From the NCBI GenBank assembly GCA_016705365.1, contig JADIYI010000008.1:2236667-2300666 (forward strand): DNA of 64,000 nt, given 5' to 3'. How positions within the stretch are numbered: position 1 is the stretch's first letter; each line of letters begins with the position of its first letter. A program made the translations under genes and the position numbers. Below, piece after piece: positions 16,804 through 27,608 of this stretch. Source of the DNA: Gammaproteobacteria bacterium. Lineage in GTDB: Bacteria; Pseudomonadota; Gammaproteobacteria; Pseudomonadales; UBA5518. The notes under the pieces are model-generated. The model made no database searches and had not been told where the DNA came from. It saw nothing but the letters and a program-made list of their open reading frames with translations.

Positions 16804-18498
16804 ATGACTATCACGACGCAGGATGTGCACCGCAAGGCTGCCGAGCTGACCGCGGAGGGCGCGCCGTTCGCGCTGCGCGAATTCAGCGTCGATGGGGATC
16901 GCTTCAGGGGATTCGCCAATGCACCCGCGAACCTTGTGCAGTTGCTGCAGGCGGGGCGGGCGCACGGTGAGGCGACGTTCCTGGTTTACGCCGGACGACG
17001 CCTGAGCTACCGCGAGTTCTTCGCGCAGGCCGACGCGCTCGCCTGCGAGCTAGGCAGCCGTTACGGGATCGGGCGTGGCGATCGCATTGCGATCGCCATG
17101 CGCAATTCGCCCGAGTGGATGATCGCCTTTGTTGCCGGCGCATTGTGCGGCGCGATCCTGGTGCCGCTCAACAGCTGGGGAAAGAGCCAGGAACTCCTGC
17201 ACGGGCTGCACGACAGCGGCGCGCGCGTGCTGGTCTGCGACAGTGCGCGCCATGCGCTGCTCGATGGCGCCGCGCCCTGCGATCTGATCCTGGCCAGCGG
17301 CCCCGCCGAGGTTGCGCTGGCGGGTGTCACGACTCTCTCCTCACTGGTGGAGCAAGGCGCAGCAAGCGTCTTCGAGGCGGCCGCCGTGGACCCCCAGGAT
17401 ATCGCGATGATCCTCTATACCTCCGGCAGCACCGGCTTTCCCAAGGGCACGGCGCATCGCCACGTCGGTGCAGCCCAGGCGCTGATGAACATGTTCTATC
17501 TCGGTTTCCTCACGGTGTCGGTCGAGGGGCCACGCGAATTGCGCGCCGGGGCCGAGCGCGAGGCCGCGCTGCTCACGGTGCCGCTGTTCCATGCCACCGG
17601 CCTGGTGGCGGGCCTGCTGATGCCGCTGCAACTCGGGCACAAGGTGGTGATGATGCCGCGCTGGGATGCCGTCGAGGCCCTGCGCCTGATCCAGGACGAG
17701 AAAGTCACCGGGCTGACCAGCGTGCCGACCATCGTGCAATCCCTGCTGGCGCATCCGCGGTTCGGGGAATTCGATACCCGTTCGCTGTTTCGGGTATCGC
17801 TGGCCGGCGCTGCGACACCCACCGGGCTGCCCGAACTCATCGAAACGCGGATCCAGGGCCCCAGTCGCTCCACCGGCTGGGGCATGACGGAAACGCTCTC
17901 GGTTGGCGCGACCATGAGCGGCGGCATCTACGATCTCGATCCCGGTTCGGCGGGGTTGTGCTCGCCGCTGGTCGAGATGCGCTTCGTGGATTCCGCAGGG
18001 CAGGTGTTGCCCGAAGGCGAGACCGGTGAATTGCAGGTGCGTGGAATCACGGTCTGTGCCGGCTACTGGAACCATCCGCAAGCCAGCGCCGCGATTCGCG
18101 ACGGCGAATGGATGCGCACCGGTGACCTCGCGCGCATCGATGAAGCGGGCTTCCTGCACATCGTCGGTCGCATCAAGGAGATCGTGATTCGCGGCGGGGA
18201 GAACATCTATCCGGGCGAGATCGAGCAGGCTGCCTACGAACTCGAGGAGGTGCGGGAGGTCGTGGTGTTCGGCGTTCCCGACACCCACATGGGCGAGGAA
18301 CTGGCAATGGTGGCATACGTGCCGGCCGGGACCGCGCTGACACCTGAACGGCTGCGGGGCTATCTCGAGGACCGCCTGGCGCATTACAAGGTTCCGCGCC
18401 ATATCGAGCTGGTAGCGGAGCCGCTGCCGCAGAATGCCAGCGGCAAGCTGTTCAAGCGCCAGTTGCGCGATGAGTTCATTGCCGCGATGTCGCGCTGA
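16804..18498 (+). CDS. AMP-dependent acyl-CoA synthetase
   Basis: A 564-residue ANL-superfamily enzyme that forms an acyl-AMP and then the CoA thioester. The phosphate-binding signature MILYTSGSTGFPKGTAHRHV lies near residue 200, STGWGMTETL near 357, and MRTGDLARIDEAGFLHIVGR then IKEIVIRGGENIYPGEIE mark the hinge. The C-terminal catalytic lysine is in NASGKLFKRQL. GGAGG precedes the ATG. The domain order is normal. It looks like a medium/long-chain or cyclic acid ligase; the exact acid cannot be stated. Confidence 0.9.
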   Translation: MTITTQDVHRKAAELTAEGAPFALREFSVDGDRFRGFANAPANLVQLLQAGRAHGEATFLVYAGRRLSYREFFAQADALACELGSRYGIGRGDRIAIAMRNSPEWMIAFVAGALCGAILVPLNSWGKSQELLHGLHDSGARVLVCDSARHALLDGAAPCDLILASGPAEVALAGVTTLSSLVEQGAASVFEAAAVDPQDIAMILYTSGSTGFPKGTAHRHVGAAQALMNMFYLGFLTVSVEGPRELRAGAEREAALLTVPLFHATGLVAGLLMPLQLGHKVVMMPRWDAVEALRLIQDEKVTGLTSVPTIVQSLLAHPRFGEFDTRSLFRVSLAGAATPTGLPELIETRIQGPSRSTGWGMTETLSVGATMSGGIYDLDPGSAGLCSPLVEMRFVDSAGQVLPEGETGELQVRGITVCAGYWNHPQASAAIRDGEWMRTGDLARIDEAGFLHIVGRIKEIVIRGGENIYPGEIEQAAYELEEVREVVVFGVPDTHMGEELAMVAYVPAGTALTPERLRGYLEDRLAHYKVPRHIELVAEPLPQNASGKLFKRQLRDEFIAAMSR

Positions 18499-18509
18499 AG
18501 GATCGCGAT

Positions 18510-19778
18510 CTAGCCCGCCTCGTTGTGGTCAACGATCACCCGGTCGCGTCCGGTGCGCTTGGCTTCGTAGAGCGCCTTGTCGGCGCGCAACAGCAGGCTG
18601 TTTTCCGCATCGGGATCGTCGTCGAGTTCGGCGATTCCGCCGCTGATGGTGGTGACGTGGGCGACGCCATCGAGCGGCAGCGGTTCACGGATCGCGTTGT
18701 TCAGACGCCCGAACACCCGGGTGCCGACCTCGCTGTCGACTCCCGGCATCAGCAACGCGAATTCCTCCCCGCCGATACGGCAACAGGTATCGCTGCTGCG
18801 CAGGACCGCCGTCAGGCGCTTGCCGATACTGCGCAGAACCTCGTCGCCGCCCCCGTGACCGAAGGTGTCGTTGATTCGCTTGAAATTGTCGATATCGAAG
18901 GTCAGCAGCGTCAGCTGCTGGCGGTTGCGTCGCGCGAGTGCGACCTGGGTTGCGAGGCTGCGGTTGAAATAGGCGCGGTTGTACAAGCCGGTGAGCGTGT
19001 CGGTGATGCTTTCCTGTTCGAGGCGCACCATGGCGGCGCGCAGGCGCGCGTGCAACAGCATCGTGAGCAGGGCGATCGCGATGGCGATGAGCAGGCTGGC
19101 AAAGGCGGCAACCAGGATCAGGATCTTGAACCGGCGCTGCTCGGCCAGAAAGGTGCCAACCTCGAGATCGGCGCCGAGCATCGCCACCACCCGGCCCTGG
19201 CTGTCGTGTATCGGTGCTTCGGCGGTACGCAGCATCAGCGTTCCATAGCCGTAGGCGCGTGCGTTCAGATGCGCCGCGCCGCTCATGATGTGCGGCAGCA
19301 TCCCGGGTTCCGCTTCCAGGGAGTAGTCGGTCACCGGGTCCATGATCGAGGAAATCAGCGCGGGATCGCGGGTATAGCGCGAACGCGGCGACTGGGCGGT
19401 GTCCAGCACGTAGCGCAGTTTGCCGTCGACCACGCGCATGGTGTACAGCCAGTAGATGTCATCGACCTGGTTGTGGAAATTCACCAGCGGGTCGATCAGG
19501 CGGAGATATTCTTTCGATCCGGTTTGTTCCGCGGCAACCAGGCGCTCGTGAGCATCGCCATCAACGATGGCCGCGGCGGCAACCGTGAGTCGTTTCAGGC
19601 GGTCTTCGGCGATCTCGGTATGCTGCAGAATGCCGAAGTGATAGATCATCCCGAGCAGCAGCCACATCAGGGAAAGGAACAGCAAGCCGAGCGACACTCC
19701 GCCGACCAGTGGCGGAGTCCTGCGGATCCAGCCCTCGGTCAGATCGTTTGTGCCCGACAGCTTGCCGTGCTGCAGCAA
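18510..19778 (-). CDS. Membrane-bound diguanylate cyclase (GGDEF)
   Basis: About 422 residues. Two membrane helices (about 26-48 and 218-242) flank a periplasmic sensor region of some 170 residues. A cytoplasmic GGDEF domain follows. The active-site loop is GGEEF (336-340). An RSSD I-site lies exactly five residues upstream, so c-di-GMP feedback inhibition is expected. DTLTGLYNRAYFN begins the domain. The start is uncertain: AGGAGG sits five bases before a TTG at 19778, while in-frame ATGs occur at 19793, 19805 and 19817. There is no EAL domain. It is 93 bp downstream of paaK in the same direction. Confidence 0.9.
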   Translation of the reverse strand: MLQHGKLSGTNDLTEGWIRRTPPLVGGVSLGLLFLSLMWLLLGMIYHFGILQHTEIAEDRLKRLTVAAAAIVDGDAHERLVAAEQTGSKEYLRLIDPLVNFHNQVDDIYWLYTMRVVDGKLRYVLDTAQSPRSRYTRDPALISSIMDPVTDYSLEAEPGMLPHIMSGAAHLNARAYGYGTLMLRTAEAPIHDSQGRVVAMLGADLEVGTFLAEQRRFKILILVAAFASLLIAIAIALLTMLLHARLRAAMVRLEQESITDTLTGLYNRAYFNRSLATQVALARRNRQQLTLLTFDIDNFKRINDTFGHGGGDEVLRSIGKRLTAVLRSSDTCCRIGGEEFALLMPGVDSEVGTRVFGRLNNAIREPLPLDGVAHVTTISGGIAELDDDPDAENSLLLRADKALYEAKRTGRDRVIVDHNEAG

Positions 19779-19871
19779 TGCGCCTCCTGTCATCCCTGCC
19801 TTCATTCGGAATTGCATAGTAGACCGTCGTGCGGTGGCCCGCACGTTTTGTGAAGGGTGCAGGGTTGCGAC

Positions 19872-21173
<1,302 letters not shown>

Positions 21174-21611
21174 CTTGTTGCTCCCCGGTGTATGGATGAT
21201 CACGACAACTGTTAAATGTAACTCAAGTTTGGCTACCCGCGCCGGTTCCGCGCCAATCTGTTGAGTGGCGCGGAACCGAGCGCATGGCGATGAATCGGTC
21301 GCACAACGGAATTCCGGCAGATTCGATACGCTTCCACAGCGCGACCAATCCGGCGCCAAGCGCATGAGCGCTGCACCATGGCGCAACTGCTTGCATCGGA
21401 AACGCTTTGTCGACGACCAGAGTGAGCAATTGCGCGAGCACCCAGGCGGTGGACCGGATCTGCATCCACAACTCCCGCGGGCCAAAGTGCGCGTGATATC
21501 GGCACGTTTGGCTCCCGTCGCTTGCTGGATCGTCGCGCGGGTCGTGTGGGAAGGATGCGCGGGCCGCTCCGGTAACCAGGCGGCCCGCGTGTCTTGAGTT
21601 GATCCGGTGGC
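21174..21611. other. Intergenic region upstream of paaK
   Basis: 438 bases without a convincing gene. An 82-codon minus-strand frame (21223-21471) resembles no family and is not supported. The region should hold the paaK promoter. Its upstream part contains the GC-rich stem at 21558-21589 that follows the DUF1254 operon. Confidence 0.5.
21558..21589 (-). terminator. Strong GC stem-loop after the DUF1254/DUF1214 operon
   Basis: CGCGGGCCGC (21558-21567) pairs perfectly with GCGGCCCGCG (21580-21589) around a 12-nt loop, starting 22 bp after the stop of the last operon gene. There is no U-run, so termination would be rho-assisted or the stem may protect the 3' end. Confidence 0.5.
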
Positions 21612-23114
21612 TTACTTCGCCACGACAACAGCCGGTGGCTTCCAGGTGCCCTTGCCAACCGGAAGGATCGACACCGCCTCGGTGGCCGGCTTCGGCCAGT
21701 ACAGGCGCATGACCATGTAGGCCGTTTCGTTCGGCGCCGGCAGCCAGTTCGGTTCCTTGTCCTTGCCCGGCGAATCCTTCTGGACGTAGATGGTCACCGA
21801 TCCGTCCGCATTCTTCTTCATGTCGGACACCATCGCCGTATTGACCAGGTAGCGGTTGATCGGGTTCTCGACCATCAATTGGGACTTGCCGTAGTACATC
21901 GTCACCGACCAGAACGCGTTCACCGGTGGCATCTGGCCAGCGGCGAAGGTGAGCGTGTAATTGTGCTTGCTGGTATCGATGGTTTTACCGTTGACATCCA
22001 GACGGCCCAGTGGATAAACGGCCTCGGCGGCATCGTTGCCGTAGATACCCGCCTTGGCGGTGGCGGCACGCATGACCCAGTCGCCGTGGTAGTGGTCTCG
22101 ATCACCCGGCAACGAGCCGAGCTGCCAGCCATTGGCGTCGGTCATGCCGGAGGCCAGATAGGTGTCGACCTTCTCGTCACCGGCTTTCATCGCCTCGACC
22201 ATCGCTTGCTGGAGCTCGGGAGACAGGCTCTTGAAGTCGAATTTCTTGCCGGGAGCGATACCGATCGTGGCCAACTTTGTGCGGATGCCCTTGTCCTCAT
22301 CCGCTTCGGGAATGTATTCAAGCGCAGCGCCGAGATAGGTCCAGAAATTCGCCTTGATTCCAGCCGTGGTGGCCGGCAGGAAATCGGGATCCGCCGCAGC
22401 AGCAGGTGCCGCTTGGCCCAAAAATGCCGACAGTGGTTCAGCCTTGTACTGGGCCTGGATCTTCTCCACGTTGGGCATGTCCGCGGGATCGATCAACTGG
22501 GTACGGAATGCCGCGAGGCTGAACGGGGTGAGTGAGTGGAAGACCTTGTCGATACCCGCTGGCCTTTCACCCGTCCAGCCGGGCCCGACGATCATGTAAC
22601 TGCCGGCTTTGTTACCGGTGGCACGACTGCCAATGTAGCCGTAGTTGTAGGTGTGGCCGTCGGCCAGCATCACCGAGTAGTAACGATCCTTGGGCACTGC
22701 CGGCACCGAGATCACCATGGGCTCGGCACGCAGATCCAGCCACAGGAAGGAATAGGGTGTATCACTGTTGGCGGTAACAACTGCGGTGTCCTTGTAGGTG
22801 AACACCCGCGCTAGGTTTTTGATCTGGTTGAACGGCGCCTTGAACTGGCTTGAGCTCGGGTCGACTGCGTATTCGTTCATGATCGCGTAGTTCATGACCA
22901 GCGGCAGGCCGTAGATGAAGCCTTCCTCGGCGATGGCCTTCAACTCGTCGATGCTCAGTATGGATGCTGGCGCCGTGGCTTTTGTCGCTGTCGTGTCGGC
23001 CGGCACCGTCGTCGTGGGAGCCGCGTCGGCCGGCTTGTTGCCGGCGGACAAGAGGGCGACTGCCAGAAGACTGGCTGCGGCCAACCTGAGGGGGATGTGG
23101 GGAAGCTTGCTCAT
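21612..23114 (-). CDS. Exported DUF1254/DUF1214 protein A
   Basis: A 500-residue protein with a Sec signal peptide (about 1-30, basic start then LAAASLLAVALLSAG...ADAAP). An N-terminal DUF1254 region (FIYGLPLVMNYAIMNEYAVD, near 70) and a C-terminal DUF1214 region (INRYLVNTAMVSD, then KNADGSVTIYVQKDSPGKDK) follow. It is predicted periplasmic. The family has structures but no assigned reaction. The ATG at 23114 has AGAGGA before it. It is the last of four consecutive paralogues and the most divergent: it has the DSPG motif that the 506/503-residue pair lacks. Confidence 0.85.
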   Translation of the reverse strand: MSKLPHIPLRLAAASLLAVALLSAGNKPADAAPTTTVPADTTATKATAPASILSIDELKAIAEEGFIYGLPLVMNYAIMNEYAVDPSSSQFKAPFNQIKNLARVFTYKDTAVVTANSDTPYSFLWLDLRAEPMVISVPAVPKDRYYSVMLADGHTYNYGYIGSRATGNKAGSYMIVGPGWTGERPAGIDKVFHSLTPFSLAAFRTQLIDPADMPNVEKIQAQYKAEPLSAFLGQAAPAAAADPDFLPATTAGIKANFWTYLGAALEYIPEADEDKGIRTKLATIGIAPGKKFDFKSLSPELQQAMVEAMKAGDEKVDTYLASGMTDANGWQLGSLPGDRDHYHGDWVMRAATAKAGIYGNDAAEAVYPLGRLDVNGKTIDTSKHNYTLTFAAGQMPPVNAFWSVTMYYGKSQLMVENPINRYLVNTAMVSDMKKNADGSVTIYVQKDSPGKDKEPNWLPAPNETAYMVMRLYWPKPATEAVSILPVGKGTWKPPAVVVAK

Positions 23115-23250
23115 GATGATTCCTCTTGATTCATGTTTTGGTTGACGCTGGCCCGAATAGATCCTAATCCGGGACAGCCACTGAATAGTGGCTTGGCCCC
23201 CCACCCAAAGGTACGCGAGGCGCACATTCGAGCGGGGCACGACGTAAGGA

Positions 23251-24771
23251 TCATTTGACCAGCGCGATCTCGCCTGGCCGCCAGGTCTTGTTGATCCATG
23301 GCTCCAGCGGTCCGTACATGCGCAGGATCACGAACCAGCTCTTGCCCGGCACCGTCGCCAGCCAGTTGCCCTCCTCACCTGCTGGTGCCTTCGGCCCGAA
23401 ATAGAGGTCGTAGGAGCCGTCGGCATTTTTCTTGATGCCATCGGACTGGCTGCCGACTGTCGGGAACTTCTGACTGGTCTGCAGTTGCGAGCGGGTCTGG
23501 GTGTCGTAGATGGTGACGGCCCAGAAGTCATTGACCGGCACATTCGGTGGCAAGTGCAACTTGTAGGTCTTGGCGCCGTCGAATGGCTGCTTGCCGGCAT
23601 CCACGACCGCCAGAGCGTAGTCGGAACCCGCGCCCGCATGGGTGGTGGCCATGGCCGGGGTTACGCCGCCGGCATTGAAGTAGTACAGCACGCGGGCATC
23701 CAGGTCCATGGTGCCGTCGGCCTCGAAGCTGGTGTTCTTGTTGGCAAACGCCGTGGACCAGATGCTGTTCGAGTCGTCCGGATAGATATTCACGCCGGCG
23801 ATGCGCGGATGGTAGGTGATGACCCGCGCGGTGGCGGCGCCGAGCGTGGCGGCCTCGGTCAGCAGTTTCTTCAGCCGCGCGTCGGGCGTGAACGGCTGGC
23901 CCTTGACGATGCCGATGGCGGCCATTTCACCGCGTACCTCGGGGCTGATGGCGTCGATCGGTTCCTGCTGGACGACCTCGTTGAGGTCTTCGAAATAGCT
24001 GAAGTCGCTGGGGAAGATGGTGTTGAACGCCTTGCCCGAGACGTTGACGTACTCTGTCGGCGCCGGATGTGCGGCGTCCTTCAGCGGGTAGACCTTGAGG
24101 CCGGTGGTGATGTTCTTGACCGCCGGTGCCAGCCCATTCTTGATCGAACCACGCAGGAACAGGAAGTTCCGGTTCGTTGCCGGCGTGAGCGGGAAGTATC
24201 CGTCGGGCACGGCGCCGGAATAGCCCGGCGGCAGCACCAGGTACTTGCCGCCCTGGCCCTTGTCAGGGCCGGTCACGCCCATGTTGCCGGCGAAGCGCTG
24301 CCAGGCGTCGTTGAGGAAGCCGAGCATGCCGGGAGGAATTTCGATCACCGTCGGGCCGTCTTTGGCCAGGTCCGTGTAGGTATAGGCGTAGAGCGTCGAG
24401 GTGTTGGCGGTGACCACCAGGGTCTGCGAATCCATCAGCCCTTCGAATACAGCGATCTTGTTGGCCCCCTGGGCGCCGGCACCGTCCAGGCCCTTGCGCA
24501 CGCTGTACATGGACACGGCGCCGACATTGTCCAGAAATACCTCGGTCCCGCGCATCCGGTCGAGATTGTCGTAGACCTTCTCGACGGTCGCCGCGTTGGC
24601 CGGCACGCCGTCGAAGAACTCGAGCTTGCCGATCGATGTCGCGACCTTGTCGGGGATGGAAATCGACTTCAGGGTGTCGGGCGAAACCTGGGCCTGCGCG
24701 ACCTGGATGCCGGGCAGGGCCAGCACGATTGCCACGGCAAGTGCCTTGAGTGGACTGGAATTCTGCTTCAC
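23251..24771 (-). CDS. Exported DUF1254/DUF1214 protein B
   Basis: 506 residues with a signal peptide ending near VAQAQ (residue 28). The mature start TLKSISIPDKVATSIGKLEF and the late PNVPVNDFWAVTIYDTQTRS are nearly repeated in the gene at 25881, so the two are recent paralogues. The C-terminal KKNADGSYDLYFGPKAPAGE is the DUF1214 end. The start is GTG at 24771 with GAGGAG seven bases upstream. Predicted periplasmic, function unknown. It lies third in the operon, 47 bp after protein C. Confidence 0.85.
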   Translation of the reverse strand: MKQNSSPLKALAVAIVLALPGIQVAQAQVSPDTLKSISIPDKVATSIGKLEFFDGVPANAATVEKVYDNLDRMRGTEVFLDNVGAVSMYSVRKGLDGAGAQGANKIAVFEGLMDSQTLVVTANTSTLYAYTYTDLAKDGPTVIEIPPGMLGFLNDAWQRFAGNMGVTGPDKGQGGKYLVLPPGYSGAVPDGYFPLTPATNRNFLFLRGSIKNGLAPAVKNITTGLKVYPLKDAAHPAPTEYVNVSGKAFNTIFPSDFSYFEDLNEVVQQEPIDAISPEVRGEMAAIGIVKGQPFTPDARLKKLLTEAATLGAATARVITYHPRIAGVNIYPDDSNSIWSTAFANKNTSFEADGTMDLDARVLYYFNAGGVTPAMATTHAGAGSDYALAVVDAGKQPFDGAKTYKLHLPPNVPVNDFWAVTIYDTQTRSQLQTSQKFPTVGSQSDGIKKNADGSYDLYFGPKAPAGEEGNWLATVPGKSWFVILRMYGPLEPWINKTWRPGEIALVK

Positions 24772-24818
24772 GATTTTCTCCTCAGGTGCTCAAGAGTTGG
24801 ATTAGCTCGCTTGCAAGC

Positions 24819-25838
24819 TTAGGGGTCTCGTTTTGTCGGCGGCCCGGGAAACGTCCACTTGCCATCGATGATCTGCTGGCTCGGCTCATACATGCGCACA
24901 CTGTAGTTCCAGCCCGCCATGATCGGCAGGCAGTTCTCGGTGCTGGCCGTGCAGCCGCCAAAGCGCACCGTGTAGGAGCCATCGCTGTTCGGCTTTGCGA
25001 TCAGATTGTTCAGACTGTAAGCATGCAGGTCGTTCTTCTGGAAATAGCCTTGCTCGTTGTAGAGGCTGATCGACCAGAATCCCTTGACCGGAACATCCTT
25101 GACCGTCAGCTCGTAATTGCCGACTGGCAGCTTGGGTTCAATGTTGTCGTACTGAGCGTCCTTGTCTGGCAGGCCGCCCCAGGCAGAAGCACTACCAATC
25201 ATGAAATGGACTGGGTCGACCTCGTCCCTGGAGCCGAACGTGCGGGTATATCGTTTCAGGCCCTTCGCCAGTTCGAGAACCGCCCCGAGCGTCGCCTTGT
25301 AGCTGGCCTCGTCGTAATCGGGCAGGACATAAGCTTGCGCGGAACCGGCTTCGATCTTGATCTGGTCCTGGAGCTTGTGCGCTTCTGCCAGATCCGCCTT
25401 GTCTTCGGGGTTGGCGAGTGTGCGAACGGCCGCGAAGACGAACGGCGTATCGAACTGTTCCATTGTCAGCTTGTGCGCGCCAGCGCCGTAGAAAACCTTG
25501 TTGACGTAGCCGTCATTGTTGACGAGCATCAATGACATATAGCGCTTGCCGGCATCCGGAAGGGTGATCGTCGCGCCGTTGGAAATGTCGACGACAGCCA
25601 TGCTGTAAAGCGTGTCGCGATTCATGCGGATGACGTTCTGCTTGTCGACCGGTGTCGGTGCGCGGTTGTGAACAAACTTGTTGATGCCGCCGGTCATTTT
25701 CAGAGTACCCGCGAACTCATGATCGGTTTGTGCCTTGTTGAAATTGTCGACATTGACGACGATGGCGTCCTCGGCCAGAGCAGCAAGCGGAAGCATGCAC
25801 ATTGATGCCAGTGCGGTACGCAAGAACAGATTCTTCAT
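24819..25838 (-). CDS. Exported DUF1254/DUF1214 protein C (short form)
   Basis: 339 residues, shorter than its neighbours. The signal peptide is MKNLFLRTALASMCMLPLAA. The DUF1254 part has NVIRMNRDTLYSMAVVDISN (near 65) and the DUF1214 part VPVKGFWSISLYNEQGYFQK (near 250). The end contains two cysteines in GGCTASTENCLPI, possibly a disulfide in the periplasm. Between the two long paralogues, it is the structurally distinct member. Function unknown. Confidence 0.85.
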   Translation of the reverse strand: MKNLFLRTALASMCMLPLAALAEDAIVVNVDNFNKAQTDHEFAGTLKMTGGINKFVHNRAPTPVDKQNVIRMNRDTLYSMAVVDISNGATITLPDAGKRYMSLMLVNNDGYVNKVFYGAGAHKLTMEQFDTPFVFAAVRTLANPEDKADLAEAHKLQDQIKIEAGSAQAYVLPDYDEASYKATLGAVLELAKGLKRYTRTFGSRDEVDPVHFMIGSASAWGGLPDKDAQYDNIEPKLPVGNYELTVKDVPVKGFWSISLYNEQGYFQKNDLHAYSLNNLIAKPNSDGSYTVRFGGCTASTENCLPIMAGWNYSVRMYEPSQQIIDGKWTFPGPPTKRDP

Positions 25839-25880
25839 TTCGAATTCACCCCCAAAGACTGGTGTTGATGCAAATGGCGA

Positions 25881-27392
25881 CTACTTGACCAGTTCGATCT
25901 CGCTCGGCCGCCAGGTCTTGTCAATCCACGGTTGCAACGGGCCGTACATGCGCAAGATGGCGAACCAGCTCTTGCCGGGATTGGTCTGTAGCCAGTTGCC
26001 CTCTTTGCCGGCCGGTGGTTTCGGCGCGAAATAGATGTCGTGGGAACCGTCGGCGTTCTTTTCAAAGCCCTTGCTTTGGCTGCCCAGGGTCGGAAACGGT
26101 TGTCCCGTCTGCAACAATGAACGCGTCTGGGTGTCGTAGATCGTGACTGCCCAGAAATTGTTCACCGGCACATTCGGTGGCAGGTGCAGCTTGTAGGTTT
26201 TCGAGCCGTCGAACGCCTTCTTGTCGGAGTCCAGATAGGCAATGCCGTAATCGGATCCGGCGCCCGCTCGCGTCATCGCCATGGCCGGAGTGACGCCGGT
26301 CGCGTTGTAGTAGAACAGCACCCTCGCGTCCAGATTCATCGCGCCATCGTCAGTGAACGAAGGGTTCTTGTTGGCATAACCCATGGTCCAGGCGCTGTGG
26401 GTGTCGGGATAGATTTCCACGCCATCGATGCGCGGTTGGTAGGTAATGGCTCGCGCGGTAGCGGCGCCGATGGTTGCGGCCTCAATAAGCAGTTTCTGCA
26501 TGCGTGTATCAGGCTTGAACGGTTTGCCCTTGACGATGCCGATGGCGGCCAGGTTGCCACGCAACTCCGGCCCGATCGCATCGATCGGCTCTTCCTGAAC
26601 TATCTGATCAAGGCCCTCGTAGAAGCTCAAGTCCCTGGTCACAATCGTGTTGTAGCTTTTGCCGGACATATTGACAAACTCGGTCGCCGGAGGATTGGCA
26701 GCCGTGGACAATGAATAGATCTTGAGCCCGTTCTTGATGTTCTTGACGGCTGGTTCCAGACCCTTGGCGATCGATCCGCGCAGAAACATCAGGTTGTGAT
26801 ACGTCGGCATCTTGACGACGAAATAACCATCGGGGACGGCACCGGCGTAACCCGGAGGCAGCAGCAGGTACTTGCCACCCTTGCCTTGGTCCGGGCCGGG
26901 CAGGCCCATGTTTTCGATGTAGCGGAACCAGGCGTCATCAAGGAAACCGAGCATGCCCGGCGGCAGTTCGACCACCAGCGGACCGTCGACCTTCAGGTCG
27001 AGATAGGTCAGCGCATACAGGGTCGAGGTATTGCCGGTCAGATAGAGCGATTCCGGCTTGAGCAGTTGCTCGGTGATAGTGACGGTGTTCGAAGTCCCAC
27101 CGATGCCTGCATTACCCATGCGCATGGCATACAGCGATGCCGCGCCCTGGTTGTCGAGATACGCCTGGACACCGCGCATGCGGTCGAGATTGTCGTAAAT
27201 CTTGTCTATGGTGGCGTCAGTGGGCACACCATCGAAGAATTCCAGCCTGCCGATCGATGTCTCGACCTTGTCCGGCATCGAGATCGCCTTCAGGGTTGCG
27301 GGTGACACCTGTGCCTGCGCCGGCTGCATGGCGGCCAATGTCGATACAGCGATGGCGACGGCAGCAGTCAGTAGGCTGGATATCTGTTTCAT
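25881..27392 (-). CDS. Exported DUF1254/DUF1214 protein B'
   Basis: 503 residues; the signal peptide is MKQISSLLTAAVAIAVSTLA onward, cleaved near QPAQAQ. The mature protein closely follows protein B: KLEFFDGVP in B versus RLEFFDGVP here, with PNVPVNNFWAVTIYDTQTRS near the end. The ATG at 27392 has AAGGAG. It is the promoter-proximal gene of the four and diverges from the AraC regulator across a 216-bp region. The arrangement suggests a tandem duplication with protein C captured between the copies. Confidence 0.86.
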   Translation of the reverse strand: MKQISSLLTAAVAIAVSTLAAMQPAQAQVSPATLKAISMPDKVETSIGRLEFFDGVPTDATIDKIYDNLDRMRGVQAYLDNQGAASLYAMRMGNAGIGGTSNTVTITEQLLKPESLYLTGNTSTLYALTYLDLKVDGPLVVELPPGMLGFLDDAWFRYIENMGLPGPDQGKGGKYLLLPPGYAGAVPDGYFVVKMPTYHNLMFLRGSIAKGLEPAVKNIKNGLKIYSLSTAANPPATEFVNMSGKSYNTIVTRDLSFYEGLDQIVQEEPIDAIGPELRGNLAAIGIVKGKPFKPDTRMQKLLIEAATIGAATARAITYQPRIDGVEIYPDTHSAWTMGYANKNPSFTDDGAMNLDARVLFYYNATGVTPAMAMTRAGAGSDYGIAYLDSDKKAFDGSKTYKLHLPPNVPVNNFWAVTIYDTQTRSLLQTGQPFPTLGSQSKGFEKNADGSHDIYFAPKPPAGKEGNWLQTNPGKSWFAILRMYGPLQPWIDKTWRPSEIELVK

Positions 27393-27547
27393 GACTTGCT
27401 CCTTGGCTCGGTGGTCCACATAGGGGATTGAAAGTGTCATTGCGCACGGGCAGTCCAAGCCGGTCGGTTCCATCCACTGCGACCGATAACCGGCATTGCG
27501 CGATTTGACAAAGCAGCCGCGCAGCCATCCCCTTCGTTCATGTATAC

Positions 27548-27564
27548 ACGCAAGACAATTGCGT
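27548..27564. promoter_or_regulatory. Inverted repeat between DUF1254 operon and araC-type regulator
   Basis: ACGCAA-gacaa-TTGCGT is a perfect 6-bp inverted repeat midway in the divergent intergenic region. It is a candidate operator for the adjacent AraC-family protein. I could not assign clear -35/-10 pairs to either side. Confidence 0.3.
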
Positions 27565-27608
27565 TCACTTGTTTTTTTGTGACACATTGAGGTAGGCGGG
27601 CTTGCCTG

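Noticed and set aside
21223..21471. 82-codon minus frame upstream of paaK
   Set aside because: Partly hydrophobic but without a ribosome site, motif or coupling; probably noncoding.
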